Counted from the first letter of the stretch, positions 17,231-26,537 are shown. The stretch: 64,000 bases of DNA from JBEEPE01 sp964489645 (GCA_964489645.1 CAZAZT010000006.1:1-64000), one strand, 5' to 3'. A program made the numbers and translations. Notes: a model not told the origin generated them from the letters alone.

Positions 17231-18445
17231 TCAAGGGATGGTGGAGGATTCGGTTGTTGCGGGACGGTCGGGGTAGAGGGTGGTCCAGAACACGTTAAAA
17301 TGGCCGTTTGTGTGGACGACTTGGGGGTGCGTTGCGGGTTTTCCCTCTGGGCTGAGGCGTGCCGGTGTGCTCCAGGTTTGGCCGTTGTCGGAGGATAGGG
17401 AGTAGGAGACTTCGGGGAGGAGGCCAGCCATGGAATCCCAGACGATGACGATCCGGTTTTTGCCGTCGGAGGCGAGGTCGGGATGCCAGGCGAGCGGGGC
17501 GCCGATTTTTCGTGGCTCGGCCCAGCGTTGGCCGTGGTCATCAGATGCTGCGTAGTAGAGTCCGGCTTTTCCGGGGGCACCGGTCCAGATTGCGGCGTGG
17601 AGGCGGGTTGCTCCTTTCTCGTGGGAGGTTGCGAGACCGCCACCCACGTGGGGGCAGGAGTTGAAATCCCATCGGAAATCCGCGACGGGAACTGGTGGGA
17701 GCCACGTTTTTCCGGAGTCGGTGGACCGAACGAGTTGCATATCACGGGGGGTGCGGGCTCTGAACAGGATACCGACGGATCCATCGCCGAGGGGGGTGAG
17801 GGTGTTCCAGCAGCATTCGCATGTTTTTGGTACGGCGGTCCGATTCACTGTCCAGGTCATCCCGAAGTCATCGGAGGATGCGTATCGGAGTCCACGATCG
17901 CCGGTTCGGGAGTCGAGCCAGGCGAGGTGGAATCTGCCGAGGGGATCTGCGTTCAGCCCGAGGAAGCCGTGGCCGTCTTTGAGTCCATCGTCGGCAGGGT
18001 TTGGGCCGGATTTCCAGGTTTTGCCGGCGTCGTCTGAGAGGGCGGATGCCATGGGGCCGCCGCCGAACGCTCCCGTGCCGGCTTCGGACCAGATGGCGAC
18101 CAGACGATTGCCGTGTGCTGCGATTCGGGCGTCGGATCCGCGATGGAACGCTCCGGGTGGGTGGGCGGTGGTGGGTAATGCGACTGGCTCAGACCACGTC
18201 TTGCCGCCGTCGGACGAGCGCATGTGATCGAGGGTGAACGCGGAGTTCTGGTCGGGATGGTAACGTCCGGTGAGTTGATGGAGAGTTCCCGAGTTTGAGC
18301 ACAGGTGAAGCGATCGAACGCCGTGTGATCCTGGGGAATCCAAGCCCTCGGGTTTGGATTTTGAGGGATCGCTGGCCCATGACGGGAGGGAGAGAGCGAG
18401 GAGAGCGATGAGCCAGAGGGCGGGCGTTTGTGGTTTGAGCGACAT
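17231..18445 (-). CDS. secreted sialidase-like BNR-repeat protein
   Basis: 404 aa with a signal peptide (PALWLIALLALSLPSWA). At least six Asp-box/BNR repeats of the SxDxGxTW kind are visible: SSDGGKTWSE, SDDAGKTWKS, SSDDFGMTWTV, STDSGKTWLP, SDDHGQRWAE and SSDNGQTWST. These define a six-bladed sialidase-type propeller. Asp boxes are structural, and the catalytic Arg triad, Tyr/Glu pair and Asp of true sialidases cannot be confirmed by eye, so the enzymatic call is tentative; it may only bind glycans. It starts two bases from the end of the HAD gene. Confidence 0.75.
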   Translation of the reverse strand: MSLKPQTPALWLIALLALSLPSWASDPSKSKPEGLDSPGSHGVRSLHLCSNSGTLHQLTGRYHPDQNSAFTLDHMRSSDGGKTWSEPVALPTTAHPPGAFHRGSDARIAAHGNRLVAIWSEAGTGAFGGGPMASALSDDAGKTWKSGPNPADDGLKDGHGFLGLNADPLGRFHLAWLDSRTGDRGLRYASSDDFGMTWTVNRTAVPKTCECCWNTLTPLGDGSVGILFRARTPRDMQLVRSTDSGKTWLPPVPVADFRWDFNSCPHVGGGLATSHEKGATRLHAAIWTGAPGKAGLYYAASDDHGQRWAEPRKIGAPLAWHPDLASDGKNRIVIVWDSMAGLLPEVSYSLSSDNGQTWSTPARLSPEGKPATHPQVVHTNGHFNVFWTTLYPDRPATTESSTIP

Positions 18446-18447
18446 GA

Positions 18448-19335
18448 TCAGACGGAGTGTTTTGGGGCGCGCACGGTGACGCTTTCGAGTTCTCGAGCGT
18501 GGGATTCGACCATCTTGTTCGCGATCTCTTCGATCATGTTTTCGAGCACGAGGCGGAGGTGGCTACCTGCGCGAAAATCTGCTGGAGCGATATGTCGGAC
18601 GCGATCTGCGTGCGTGGACAGTTGGTAGCACTTCTTGAATGAAGCGCGGGTGGTGTCATCGGGGTTGTAGACAGCGATGGCGTGGCCGCCATTTTGGCGG
18701 ACTACGGTGAAGCAGGGGACATCGGTGGGGCCGTCGCCGATGTAGATCATGTTCCTGAAGGGGACGGGGCGCACGGATTCTGGCATGTGATCGTTGACGT
18801 CCTCGTTCATGGAGAGGAGGCCTTTGTTGATCCGGAAGAGGTATTGAGTTTTTTGGGTGTGCGAGATGACGCGTTTGGGAAAGCTGATCCTGCCGGATTC
18901 GTCTTCGGCGAACTCGCATCCGAAGATGGCTTTCACAAAGGGGGCGATGCGACTGCCTTCGATGAGGACTTTGAGGCCGCTGGAGATGATGTAGTGCTCG
19001 AGTTGGATGCCGAGGGATTCGTGATGGGGTTTGAGGATTCCCGATTGGAACTCGTGGAACATGTCGGGCAATCCTGGGTAGAAGCGGAGGCTACCGCCGA
19101 GTTCTCGGAGACGCGCATTGGTTGGGCGGTCGATGCCGAGGCAGTCGAGCAGCAGCTTCATGTAGGCGAGCTCGTTGTCGAATCCGGAGTCTTTGACCAG
19201 TTCGTGGGATTTTCTCCAGAAGGAGCGGGAGTCGATGCCGAAGGCGGGGAAGAGGACCTCTTCCTGCATGTAGTTGGGGCTGAGGGTGAGGTCGTAGTCG
19301 TAGACAATCGCGATGGTGTTTTGCGGCGTGGACAT
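18448..19335 (-). CDS. HAD-superfamily phosphatase
   Basis: 295 aa. HAD motifs are clear: IVYDYDLTLSP (motif I, nucleophile Asp and acid/base Asp), ISSGLKVLIEG (motif II Ser) and YIGDGPTDVPCF (motif IV aspartates), with a large helical cap between I and II. The layout resembles phosphoserine-phosphatase-like HADs, but the substrate is unknown. A very strong Shine-Dalgarno, AGGAGG, lies seven bases upstream of the ATG at 19335, unlike most genes in this window. It is followed immediately by the sialidase-like gene and is preceded by the DHp-like mini-protein gene on the same strand. Confidence 0.85.
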   Translation of the reverse strand: MSTPQNTIAIVYDYDLTLSPNYMQEEVLFPAFGIDSRSFWRKSHELVKDSGFDNELAYMKLLLDCLGIDRPTNARLRELGGSLRFYPGLPDMFHEFQSGILKPHHESLGIQLEHYIISSGLKVLIEGSRIAPFVKAIFGCEFAEDESGRISFPKRVISHTQKTQYLFRINKGLLSMNEDVNDHMPESVRPVPFRNMIYIGDGPTDVPCFTVVRQNGGHAIAVYNPDDTTRASFKKCYQLSTHADRVRHIAPADFRAGSHLRLVLENMIEEIANKMVESHARELESVTVRAPKHSV

Positions 19336-19455
19336 GAGGTTCCTCCTATTTTGCCCTTGAACGAGGAGCGGAACAAGGGGGGGCGGGCTGGTTCGCGTCT
19401 TCGGATCTGGGAGTGCGGGAGGATTCTCCGCTCGCTACGCCGCGTTGTCCGCTCG

Positions 19456-19701
19456 CTATGCTTCGATGTGTTCCGAGAACTTGTCTTGGAAGGACTGAAG
19501 GCCTGCGACGAGTTGAGGGGCGCGTTCCATGATCGCTTTGGCGAGGCGTTCGTAGTTGGCGGGGTTTCGTTCGCTTAGTTCTGCGAGAGCGAGGAAGACG
19601 GCGAGGACGTTGTTCGCAGAATGTTTGAGTTCGCGAAAATGTTCGAAGAGTTCGGATGCTTGCTCAGGGGAGATGGCCTTTTGACCGGGGGCGGAGGACA
19701 T
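19456..19701 (-). CDS. 81-residue protein resembling an isolated histidine-kinase DHp domain
   Basis: A small all-helical protein. The segment ELFEHFRELKHSANNVLAV resembles the phospho-acceptor helix of histidine kinases of the AHDFNNLL type, with a candidate phospho-His in KHSANN near residue 27, and the rest (NPANYERLAKAIMERAPQL) would form the second helix of a DHp hairpin. No ATPase domain follows. It could be a stand-alone phosphotransfer or dimerisation module, or simply a helical-hairpin protein that looks similar. It diverges from uvrA across 65 bases that contain a perfect palindrome. No response regulator is nearby. Confidence 0.6.
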   Translation of the reverse strand: MSSAPGQKAISPEQASELFEHFRELKHSANNVLAVFLALAELSERNPANYERLAKAIMERAPQLVAGLQSFQDKFSEHIEA

Positions 19702-19744
19702 GAGATTTGGGAGTCGAAGAGGTCAGGGTTGGCAGGCATCATCG

Positions 19745-19761
19745 GCTCACTGAGAGTGAGC
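19745..19761. promoter_or_regulatory. Perfect 17-bp palindrome just upstream of uvrA (candidate operator or hairpin)
   Basis: GCTCACT-GAG-AGTGAGC is a perfect inverted repeat with 7-base arms and a 3-base centre. It ends five bases before the uvrA ATG at 19767 and lies in the 65-base divergent region shared with the DHp-like gene. Its position would let a bound dimeric repressor, or an RNA hairpin over the ribosome site, control uvrA. Function is inferred from symmetry and position only. Confidence 0.45.
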
Positions 19762-19766
19762 ATTGC

Positions 19767-22670
19767 ATGACAAGGGACGTCATAAGGATAATCGGAGCGC
19801 GGCAGCATAATCTTAAGGATCTTCGATTGGAGATTCCGAAGGGTAAGCTGGTTGTGATCACTGGACCGAGTGGATCGGGGAAATCATCCTTAGCATTCGA
19901 TACGTTGTTCGCTGAGGGGCAGCGGCGGTATGTGGAAAGCCTTTCGGTGCATGCGCGTCAGTTCCTTGGTCAGTTGCCCAAGCCGGACGTGGATGTGATT
20001 GAGGGGTTGTCTCCCGCGATTGCGATTGAGCAGCGTACTTCGACGGGGACTCCGCGTTCGACGATTGCGACGGTGACGGAGATTTACGATTACCTTCGGG
20101 TATTATTCAGTGCGGTGGGTGTCCCTCACGATCCTCGGACTGGGCTTGCGGTGCGGAGATGGACGGCGGTGCAGGTGACGGATTGGATCCTTGAGGCGGG
20201 TGAAGGCTCGCGGATTGTCTTGATGGCGAGATTGGTGGAGGGGCAGATCGGGGATGGGAGGGCGGTTTTTGATCGGCTTCGGCGTGAGGGGTTTATGCGG
20301 GTTCGTGTGGATGGCGTTTTTCGTGAGTTGGAGGCGCCACCGGCACCGGCGCTTGCGGGCTTGGACCCTGAGCAGTCGCATGTGATCGATGTGGTGATTG
20401 ATCGGATCGTGATCCGGGAGGGAGTTCGGCAGAGGGTTGGTGATTCGGTGGAGGCCGCGATGAAGCGGGGGGGCGGAAGGGTTTTGGTGCAGGTACAGGA
20501 CGGCGCAGAGGAGGTGCGTGAGGCGTCTTTTTCGAGCGCTTTTGTGAATCATGAAACCGGCTTCAACTTGCCGGAGCTGACTCCGCGCATGTTCTCGTTC
20601 AACGGACATGAGGGGGCTTGTCGACGGTGCGAGGGTTTGGGACAGGTCCAGGATTTTTCGGTGGAGAATGTGGTGCGCGATGCTTCGTTGAGCATAGAGG
20701 CGGGTGCGATTGGGCCGTGGAGGAAGGTAGGGAAAGCGCTGGAGGGGTATTATCGCCGTTTGGAGAAGGCGTTGTGCCGTGAGTTGGGGGTTGGCGTTGA
20801 TGTGCCGTGGGGAATGCTATCGGAGCGTGCGAGGGATGGGATCTTGACGGGAGTGGCGGATCGTATGATGTCGCTTCCCTTGGTGGAGGGAGGGGAGGGG
20901 ATGGTGGTGTGGGACGGAGTGATGGCGCGGTTGCGGGCGTTCTTTGAAGTTGCGGAGGGGGAAACTTTGCGTAACCGGCTTCGTGGTTATATGGGACGCG
21001 AGGTGTGTCCGGACTGTGGTGGGGCGCGTTTGCGTGAGGAGTTGCGGGCGGTCCGGATCCATTATCGCGGGGCTACGGGCATTGAGGGCATTGGGATCGA
21101 CGGATTTTGTCGGATGACGATCCGAGATGCGGCTGGAGTTGTTGGAACGTTGGAGGTGAGCGATCGAGATCGCGAGGTGGTTTCGGAGGTTTTGCGGGAG
21201 CTAGGGGGGAGGTTACGGTTCTTGAACGAGGTGGGGCTTGGGTACCTCACGTTGGACCGCGAGAGCGGGACGCTCTCGGGAGGTGAGGCTCAGCGGATCC
21301 GGTTGGCCACACAGATCGGATCGGGGTTGTCCGGATGCCTGTATGTGCTTGATGAGCCGAGTATTGGGCTGCACCAGAGCGACAACGACCGTCTCCTGCT
21401 GACCCTGCGACATTTGCGTGATATCGGGAACTCCGTGGTGGTGGTTGAGCATGATGAGGACACGATACGAGCGGCGGATCACGTGGTGGATATGGGGCCT
21501 GGGGCCGGAGTGAACGGGGGGCGGGTGATCGGGCAGGGGACTCCGGAGGAGTTGGCGCAGCAGGAGGATTCGCTCACCGGCGGTTATTTGAGTGGACGCC
21601 ATCATATTCCTGTTCCGCGCGAGCGGGTTGCTCCGAGGACGTTGCGTGCGGCGGTTGATCGGGAGCGGATCCCGCCGGGTTGGCTGAGCGTGATCGGGGC
21701 GTCGGAGAACAATCTCCGAGATGTGGATGTGCATTTTCCAGTGGGGTGTATGACGGTTGTCACTGGGGTTTCAGGGTCCGGAAAGTCGACCTTGGTTGAG
21801 GACGTGTTGCGGCGTCAGATGGCGAGGTATCTGAACGGCGCGAAGGATCGTGCTGGGGCGCATCGCCGGATTCTCGGGATGGAGCAGTTCGACAAGGTGA
21901 TCGTGATCGATCAGGACCCTGTTGGTCGGAGTCCTCGATCCAATCCTGTGACGTACTGCGGCGCGTTCTCGGCGATACGAGAACTGTACGCTGGGATGCC
22001 GATCTCGAGGGTGCGCGGGTATGAGTCGGGCCGGTTCTCTTTCAACATCAAGGGGGGACGGTGTGAGGCATGTGAGGGTGCGGGCGTTCGTGAGATTGAC
22101 ATGCAGTTCATGGCGAACGTGTACATCGAATGTGAGGCGTGTCGTGGAAAGCGTTACAATCGCGAGACTTTGGATGTCATGTACAAGGGGTTGACGATAG
22201 CGGACGTACTGGACTTGACGGTGGACGAGGCGGAGCGCTTTTTCCGGAATGTTCCGCAGCTGGGAGAGAAGCTGGAGGCTTTGGCGAATGTGGGGCTAGG
22301 GTATGTGCGGCTGGGGCAGAGCGGGGCGACGTTGTCCGGCGGCGAGTCGCAGCGTTTGAAGTTGGCGGCGGAGTTATCCAAGAGGGCCACGGGTAGAACG
22401 CTTTACGTGATGGATGAGCCGACGACGGGATTGCACTTTGATGACATCCGAACGTTGTTGGGCGTGATTTTGCGCTTACGTGACGCGGGTAACACGGTGG
22501 TGATCATCGAGCACAATCTGGATGTGATTAAGTCGGCGGATTGGATCATCGATATGGGACCGGGTGGCGGCAGCGAGGGAGGGACGGTGGTGGTCGAAGG
22601 GGCCCCGGAGGTGGTTGCCCGATGTGAGGAAAGCCTGACGGGGAGGTATTTGGGGAGGGCCTTGAAATGA
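19767..22670 (+). CDS. uvrA: excinuclease ABC subunit A
   Basis: The start was taken at the ATG at 19767 (967 aa, MTRDVIRIIGARQHNLKDL); the frame opens 20 codons earlier but those residues are not UvrA-like and contain the palindrome. UvrA is the damage-sensing ATPase of nucleotide excision repair. It has two ABC modules: Walker A GPSGSGKSS near residue 33 and GVSGSGKST near 667, signatures LSGGEAQRI and LSGGESQRL, and Walker B YVLDEPSIGL and YVMDEPTTGL. Zinc-binding cysteines are CRRC, CPDCGG and the CEACEGAG...CEACRGKR finger. It overlaps the next gene by four bases (ATGA). Confidence 0.97.
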   Translation: MTRDVIRIIGARQHNLKDLRLEIPKGKLVVITGPSGSGKSSLAFDTLFAEGQRRYVESLSVHARQFLGQLPKPDVDVIEGLSPAIAIEQRTSTGTPRSTIATVTEIYDYLRVLFSAVGVPHDPRTGLAVRRWTAVQVTDWILEAGEGSRIVLMARLVEGQIGDGRAVFDRLRREGFMRVRVDGVFRELEAPPAPALAGLDPEQSHVIDVVIDRIVIREGVRQRVGDSVEAAMKRGGGRVLVQVQDGAEEVREASFSSAFVNHETGFNLPELTPRMFSFNGHEGACRRCEGLGQVQDFSVENVVRDASLSIEAGAIGPWRKVGKALEGYYRRLEKALCRELGVGVDVPWGMLSERARDGILTGVADRMMSLPLVEGGEGMVVWDGVMARLRAFFEVAEGETLRNRLRGYMGREVCPDCGGARLREELRAVRIHYRGATGIEGIGIDGFCRMTIRDAAGVVGTLEVSDRDREVVSEVLRELGGRLRFLNEVGLGYLTLDRESGTLSGGEAQRIRLATQIGSGLSGCLYVLDEPSIGLHQSDNDRLLLTLRHLRDIGNSVVVVEHDEDTIRAADHVVDMGPGAGVNGGRVIGQGTPEELAQQEDSLTGGYLSGRHHIPVPRERVAPRTLRAAVDRERIPPGWLSVIGASENNLRDVDVHFPVGCMTVVTGVSGSGKSTLVEDVLRRQMARYLNGAKDRAGAHRRILGMEQFDKVIVIDQDPVGRSPRSNPVTYCGAFSAIRELYAGMPISRVRGYESGRFSFNIKGGRCEACEGAGVREIDMQFMANVYIECEACRGKRYNRETLDVMYKGLTIADVLDLTVDEAERFFRNVPQLGEKLEALANVGLGYVRLGQSGATLSGGESQRLKLAAELSKRATGRTLYVMDEPTTGLHFDDIRTLLGVILRLRDAGNTVVIIEHNLDVIKSADWIIDMGPGGGSEGGTVVVEGAPEVVARCEESLTGRYLGRALK

Positions 22671-24505
22671 CACGTTGGATCACGGCATTGATCGTCGCTT
22701 CGGCGATGGTGTTTCCGGTTTGCGGATCTCCTTCTCGAGAGGATCTTGTTCGTCGCGCAGTTCAGTTGGGAGAGGTTCAAGTCCTTCGTGGGATGGATGC
22801 TGTGAATGGCGTTGGGTTGTCTGAATGGTTGGCACGCGCGGAACGGTGGAGTGTCCAATCGTTGAGGGGAGCGATGGAAGAGTGGGAGCGCGCGTCGGAT
22901 GTGGACCGAGGGTTGAGGCTCATGGTGTTGGCGAGAGCCGGCCTGCGTTTGGGGGCGGGCAACTTGTTGGATCGGTTGGGGGAGGGTGAGGACGGAGATC
23001 GTTTAGCGGACATCATTTTTGCGCGCGCATGGATGAAGGGTGGGATGGGTGACGGGGAGTCTTCTGAGAGGGAGTGGAAGGCGTTCTTGGCTCGATTTCC
23101 GACGGATGGAAGACGCGGGCGGGCTGCTCTGATGTTGGCACGGCGGTTGATCGGGCGGATGGCATTTCCGGAAGCGACGGTGGCGATACGGCAGGGTTTG
23201 GATGCGACTTCGGATGACCTGACGCGGGCGGAGTTGGGGTATGCGATGGCGACGGTGCAGTTTTTCGGGAAGGAGTTTGGAGCAGCTTCTGCGGCATTTT
23301 TTGAGGTGGCTGGACACGTGGATTATCCGGGCCAAGCGTTTTACAATGCGGGACTAGCGGCGATCCGCGCGAACGACCGAGGGCGATTCACGGAAGTTTT
23401 GAAGCAGTTGGAGAAGGTTGCTGGGAGTGGCGGTTGGATTGACGGGTTGAGGGCTGAGCAGTTCTGTGAGGGAGCGATGCGCGGCGAGATGGTGCGTGCG
23501 GAGCTTTCGAGTTATTTGGAGTCTGGCGCGGGGGGGGCGAAGCGCGGGGATCTTCAGGTGTTGTTGATGCTCTTGGCGCACCGAGAGGGGGTGGCGACTG
23601 GCACCTCCGAGGAGGTGGGTATCGATCGAGAGCAGCTTTCGCGAGAGGGGCGTCAGTTGGAGTTCGTGTTGCGATTGGTTCGGGGTGAGGTGAGTGGCAA
23701 GGATTTGGAAGACTTGATGTCGAGTGAATGGGGCGGTGCGGGTCCGGTATTTTTTGAAGAGGCGGGGCGGGCTTGGTTTGCGGCGGGTGACTTGGTTCGG
23801 GCGGAGCAGTTCCACGTGCGCTCGATCGAAAAGGCGACGGATGGTGATGGCCGCCGGCGCGCGCTGCTGTTCGCGGGAATGGCTGCCGCAGCGTCGGGTG
23901 AACCGGATGGGGCAAGGAGGGCGATGACATACTGGGATACGGTTGGGGGCGAGGGGGATCGGTTGGGTTTGTTGGCGAGGTTGCAACAGGGGGTGTTGCA
24001 GATGCGTGTGGGTCGTGAGGATGCGGCGTTGTCGTTGTTCGAGTTCGTGGAAAGGGCTGCGGAATCGGTTGGTGATCTGAGGGGCTTCGCTCGGTCTTGC
24101 ATGGCGGAGATTGCCTTCATGAGGTGGAAGCGGTTGCGGTCGACCGATGCCAAAGAGAGAGCGTTGGCGTTGTTCGATACGGGAGGAAATGGACGAGAAT
24201 TGAGAGGGATGTTTTATGCGAGGTCGCGGCATCGGACTGCGGAGATCCTTGATGGAACTGGGGATCGAGAGGGCGCAGTGAAGATCTGGAGAGAGATCCT
24301 TTCGGGCCCATCGGAGGCTCTTGGAGCGCTGCAATGGATGGAGCGGGCGGGCTTCTCATTGGCATCGGTTCTGGAGGAGAAGGGTGACAAAGCGGGTGCT
24401 TGCGAGGTTCTGGATCGGATCGCGGAGCTTAGCGGTCTGTTGGCGTCGGAGGCTCGTGATCGGGCGGTCGCGTTGCGGTTGCGTGGGTTTTTGCCTTTGC
24501 GCTGA
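22667..24505 (+). CDS. secreted TPR-like repeat protein, translationally coupled to uvrA
   Basis: 612 aa with an N-terminal signal peptide (ITALIVASAMVFPVCG), then helix-turn-helix repeats of TPR/SEL1 character throughout, for example ERALALFDTGGN, DREGAVKIWREILSG and GDKAGACEVLDRIAEL. Its ATG overlaps the uvrA stop in an ATGA, indicating translational coupling, yet a periplasmic repeat protein has no obvious part in DNA repair; shared transcription may be accidental or may reflect an envelope-associated role. No catalytic domain is visible. It lies 49 bases upstream of mutL. Confidence 0.72.
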   Translation: MTRWITALIVASAMVFPVCGSPSREDLVRRAVQLGEVQVLRGMDAVNGVGLSEWLARAERWSVQSLRGAMEEWERASDVDRGLRLMVLARAGLRLGAGNLLDRLGEGEDGDRLADIIFARAWMKGGMGDGESSEREWKAFLARFPTDGRRGRAALMLARRLIGRMAFPEATVAIRQGLDATSDDLTRAELGYAMATVQFFGKEFGAASAAFFEVAGHVDYPGQAFYNAGLAAIRANDRGRFTEVLKQLEKVAGSGGWIDGLRAEQFCEGAMRGEMVRAELSSYLESGAGGAKRGDLQVLLMLLAHREGVATGTSEEVGIDREQLSREGRQLEFVLRLVRGEVSGKDLEDLMSSEWGGAGPVFFEEAGRAWFAAGDLVRAEQFHVRSIEKATDGDGRRRALLFAGMAAAASGEPDGARRAMTYWDTVGGEGDRLGLLARLQQGVLQMRVGREDAALSLFEFVERAAESVGDLRGFARSCMAEIAFMRWKRLRSTDAKERALALFDTGGNGRELRGMFYARSRHRTAEILDGTGDREGAVKIWREILSGPSEALGALQWMERAGFSLASVLEEKGDKAGACEVLDRIAELSGLLASEARDRAVALRLRGFLPLR

Positions 24506-24554
24506 GGAGGTATCAAGCAACTGACTTTCCCGCATTTGGGAGGTACTGTGGGGA

Positions 24555-26537
24555 ATGCCACGTATCAAACTTTTGCCGGAGGAGGTTGCCAGTCAGGTCG
24601 CTGCGGGGGAGGTTGTTGAGAGGCCTGCTTCTGTGGTCAAAGAGTTGGTGGAAAACGCATTGGATGCTGGGGCTGATCGCGTGGAGGTGATGGTGCGTGG
24701 AGGCGGGGCGACCTTGATCCGGGTTGTGGATAATGGGTGCGGGATGGATCGTGACGATGCGTTGCTGTGTTTGGAGCGGCACGCAACGAGTAAGATTCGG
24801 ACAGGGGCGGATCTTGCGACGATCAGCACGTTAGGATTTCGGGGAGAGGCAGTTCCGAGCATCGCGAGTGTTTCGCGTTTTCGGCTAGCGACGCGTGAGC
24901 CTGAGGCTGAGGCGGGAACGGAAGTTCTGGTGAACGGAGGGCGCATCGAATCCGTGAAGGATTGCGGAGACGCTCCTGGCACTTCGATCGAGGTCCGATC
25001 GTTGTTCTATAATTTGCCTGCTAGGAGAAAGTTCCTGCGGACGGAAGCCACCGAATCGAGTCATGTTGAGCACCAGTTCATCTTGCAGGCGATGGGGCGG
25101 CCTGACGTCGCCTTTGTGTTGATGAACGGGGATCGCGTGGTGCATCAACTTCCCGCCGTATCCGCGTTGCGAGATCGTGTCCGCGATCTTTTCGGGAGAG
25201 ACCTGGACGCAGAGCTTTTGGAAGTCCCTGTTTTGGAGGAGGGCTGCATGCGGGTGAGTGGGATGATCGGAAAAGCTGGAGTGAGTCGCTCATCGCGGGA
25301 TCTTCAGTACATCTTCCTGAACGGGAGGGCTGTTGAGAACGCGGCGATCAATCAAGGATTACGTGAAGGATATCACACCGCTTTGATGAAGGGGCAGCAT
25401 CCCGTGTGTTTTCTTTCTATCCAAATCGATCCTGAAGAGGTGGATGTGAATGTTCATCCGGCCAAGCGTGAGGTGCGGTTCAGGGATCCACTGATGGTGC
25501 GCGGTGTGGTGGAGCGCGCTGTACGGTCTGCTTTGGAGACGGATCGTGGCGCATGGTCATCCGCGTTCACTGCTCCTGCACAGCGACCAGTGGAGATCAG
25601 TCGGTCTGGCGACGGGCAGTCTGATCTTTCGGGTTTTTCTGGTGGAGGCGTTGGGATGCGGCGAGATGAGGTGGTTGTGCCGTCGAAAGCGGTGGATCCA
25701 AGGGATGGTTTGGACGGGTTGTCTCGAGGGCCACAGCGTGAGTCCGATCTGCGAGGGCGTTCAGAAATGAGTCTTCGTTCGGAGGATGAGAAGACGCCGG
25801 TTCGTGAAGTGTTGGATAGCGAGGGCGCCAGTTCTGGGGCGCTTGCATCTCAGGGAAGTGTGCCATTGCAGAGTGACGTGAATGCGGAATCGCCTGTTGT
25901 GGGGGCGGTTGCGGGCTTAGGGGATCGTGACTCTTGTGAGATGGATGCGCCCGGTGGATCCCGTTTTCGGATCTTGGGAGTGATCGGGCGTTTGTATGTT
26001 GTGATGGAGAATGATCAGGGTTTAGTTCTTGTCGATCAGCACGCTGCGCACGAGCGCATCCTGTTCGAGCAGATGGTCAAACGGATGCGGACGAGGGAGG
26101 TTCCGTCGCAACGGTTGCTGATCCCTTTGATCCTCCAGGTGACTCCTCGGGATGGCGATTGGATCACTCGGAATGCGGACGTTCTCGAGACGGCGGGGAT
26201 CTCCATGGAGGTGTTCGGATCCAACTCGTTCAAGGTTGATGCTTTGCCGGTGTTCTTGATGAAGGAGGAGGCGGGCCGCCTGATTCCGCGGATTGTTGAT
26301 GATTTGCGTTCGGCAAGTTCCGGTGCGGCGAAGTTGCGTTTGGGGGAGGAGGTGATCGCGAAGACGGTGTGCCGCCATGCGATCAAGGCGAACGATGCAC
26401 TGGGGGATGCGGAGTTACGTAGGCTGATTGAGGATCTTTTGGCGTGTGAGTTGCCCTATTGTTGTCCGCATGGGCGGCCCACGATGATCCAGATGGGTTT
26501 TGATGAGTTGGAGAAACGCTTTGGCAGGAGGGTATAA
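24555..26537 (+). CDS. mutL: DNA mismatch repair protein MutL (endonuclease-type)
   Basis: 660 aa. The N-terminal GHKL ATPase is clear: IAAGEVVERPASVVKELVENALDAGA, DNGCGM, TSKI and TLGFRGEAVPSIASV, followed by the transducer domain with NVHPAKREVRF. After a non-conserved linker (about residues 345-470), the dimerisation domain carries DQHAAHERILFE near residue 493, which fits the DQHA(X)2E(X)4E metal-binding motif of nicking MutL proteins, plus CRHAIKAND and CPHGRPT. This suggests methyl-independent mismatch repair. No mutS is in the window. It converges on the AT-hook protein gene across a terminator. Confidence 0.96.
   Translation: MPRIKLLPEEVASQVAAGEVVERPASVVKELVENALDAGADRVEVMVRGGGATLIRVVDNGCGMDRDDALLCLERHATSKIRTGADLATISTLGFRGEAVPSIASVSRFRLATREPEAEAGTEVLVNGGRIESVKDCGDAPGTSIEVRSLFYNLPARRKFLRTEATESSHVEHQFILQAMGRPDVAFVLMNGDRVVHQLPAVSALRDRVRDLFGRDLDAELLEVPVLEEGCMRVSGMIGKAGVSRSSRDLQYIFLNGRAVENAAINQGLREGYHTALMKGQHPVCFLSIQIDPEEVDVNVHPAKREVRFRDPLMVRGVVERAVRSALETDRGAWSSAFTAPAQRPVEISRSGDGQSDLSGFSGGGVGMRRDEVVVPSKAVDPRDGLDGLSRGPQRESDLRGRSEMSLRSEDEKTPVREVLDSEGASSGALASQGSVPLQSDVNAESPVVGAVAGLGDRDSCEMDAPGGSRFRILGVIGRLYVVMENDQGLVLVDQHAAHERILFEQMVKRMRTREVPSQRLLIPLILQVTPRDGDWITRNADVLETAGISMEVFGSNSFKVDALPVFLMKEEAGRLIPRIVDDLRSASSGAAKLRLGEEVIAKTVCRHAIKANDALGDAELRRLIEDLLACELPYCCPHGRPTMIQMGFDELEKRFGRRV

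Noticed and set aside
17190..17240. GAACAC...GTGTTC inverted repeat after the sialidase-like gene
   Set aside because: Six-base arms with a long loop and no T tract; not convincing as a terminator or LexA-like site.
19427..19461. Near-perfect direct repeat TCCGCTCGCTAYGC twice, 21 bases apart
   Set aside because: The second copy lies in the end of the DHp-like gene and only two copies are seen; too little to call a regulatory element.
18682..19578. 298-residue open frame antisense to the HAD gene
   Set aside because: Shadow of a gene with all HAD motifs; it crosses the intergenic region and has no family features.
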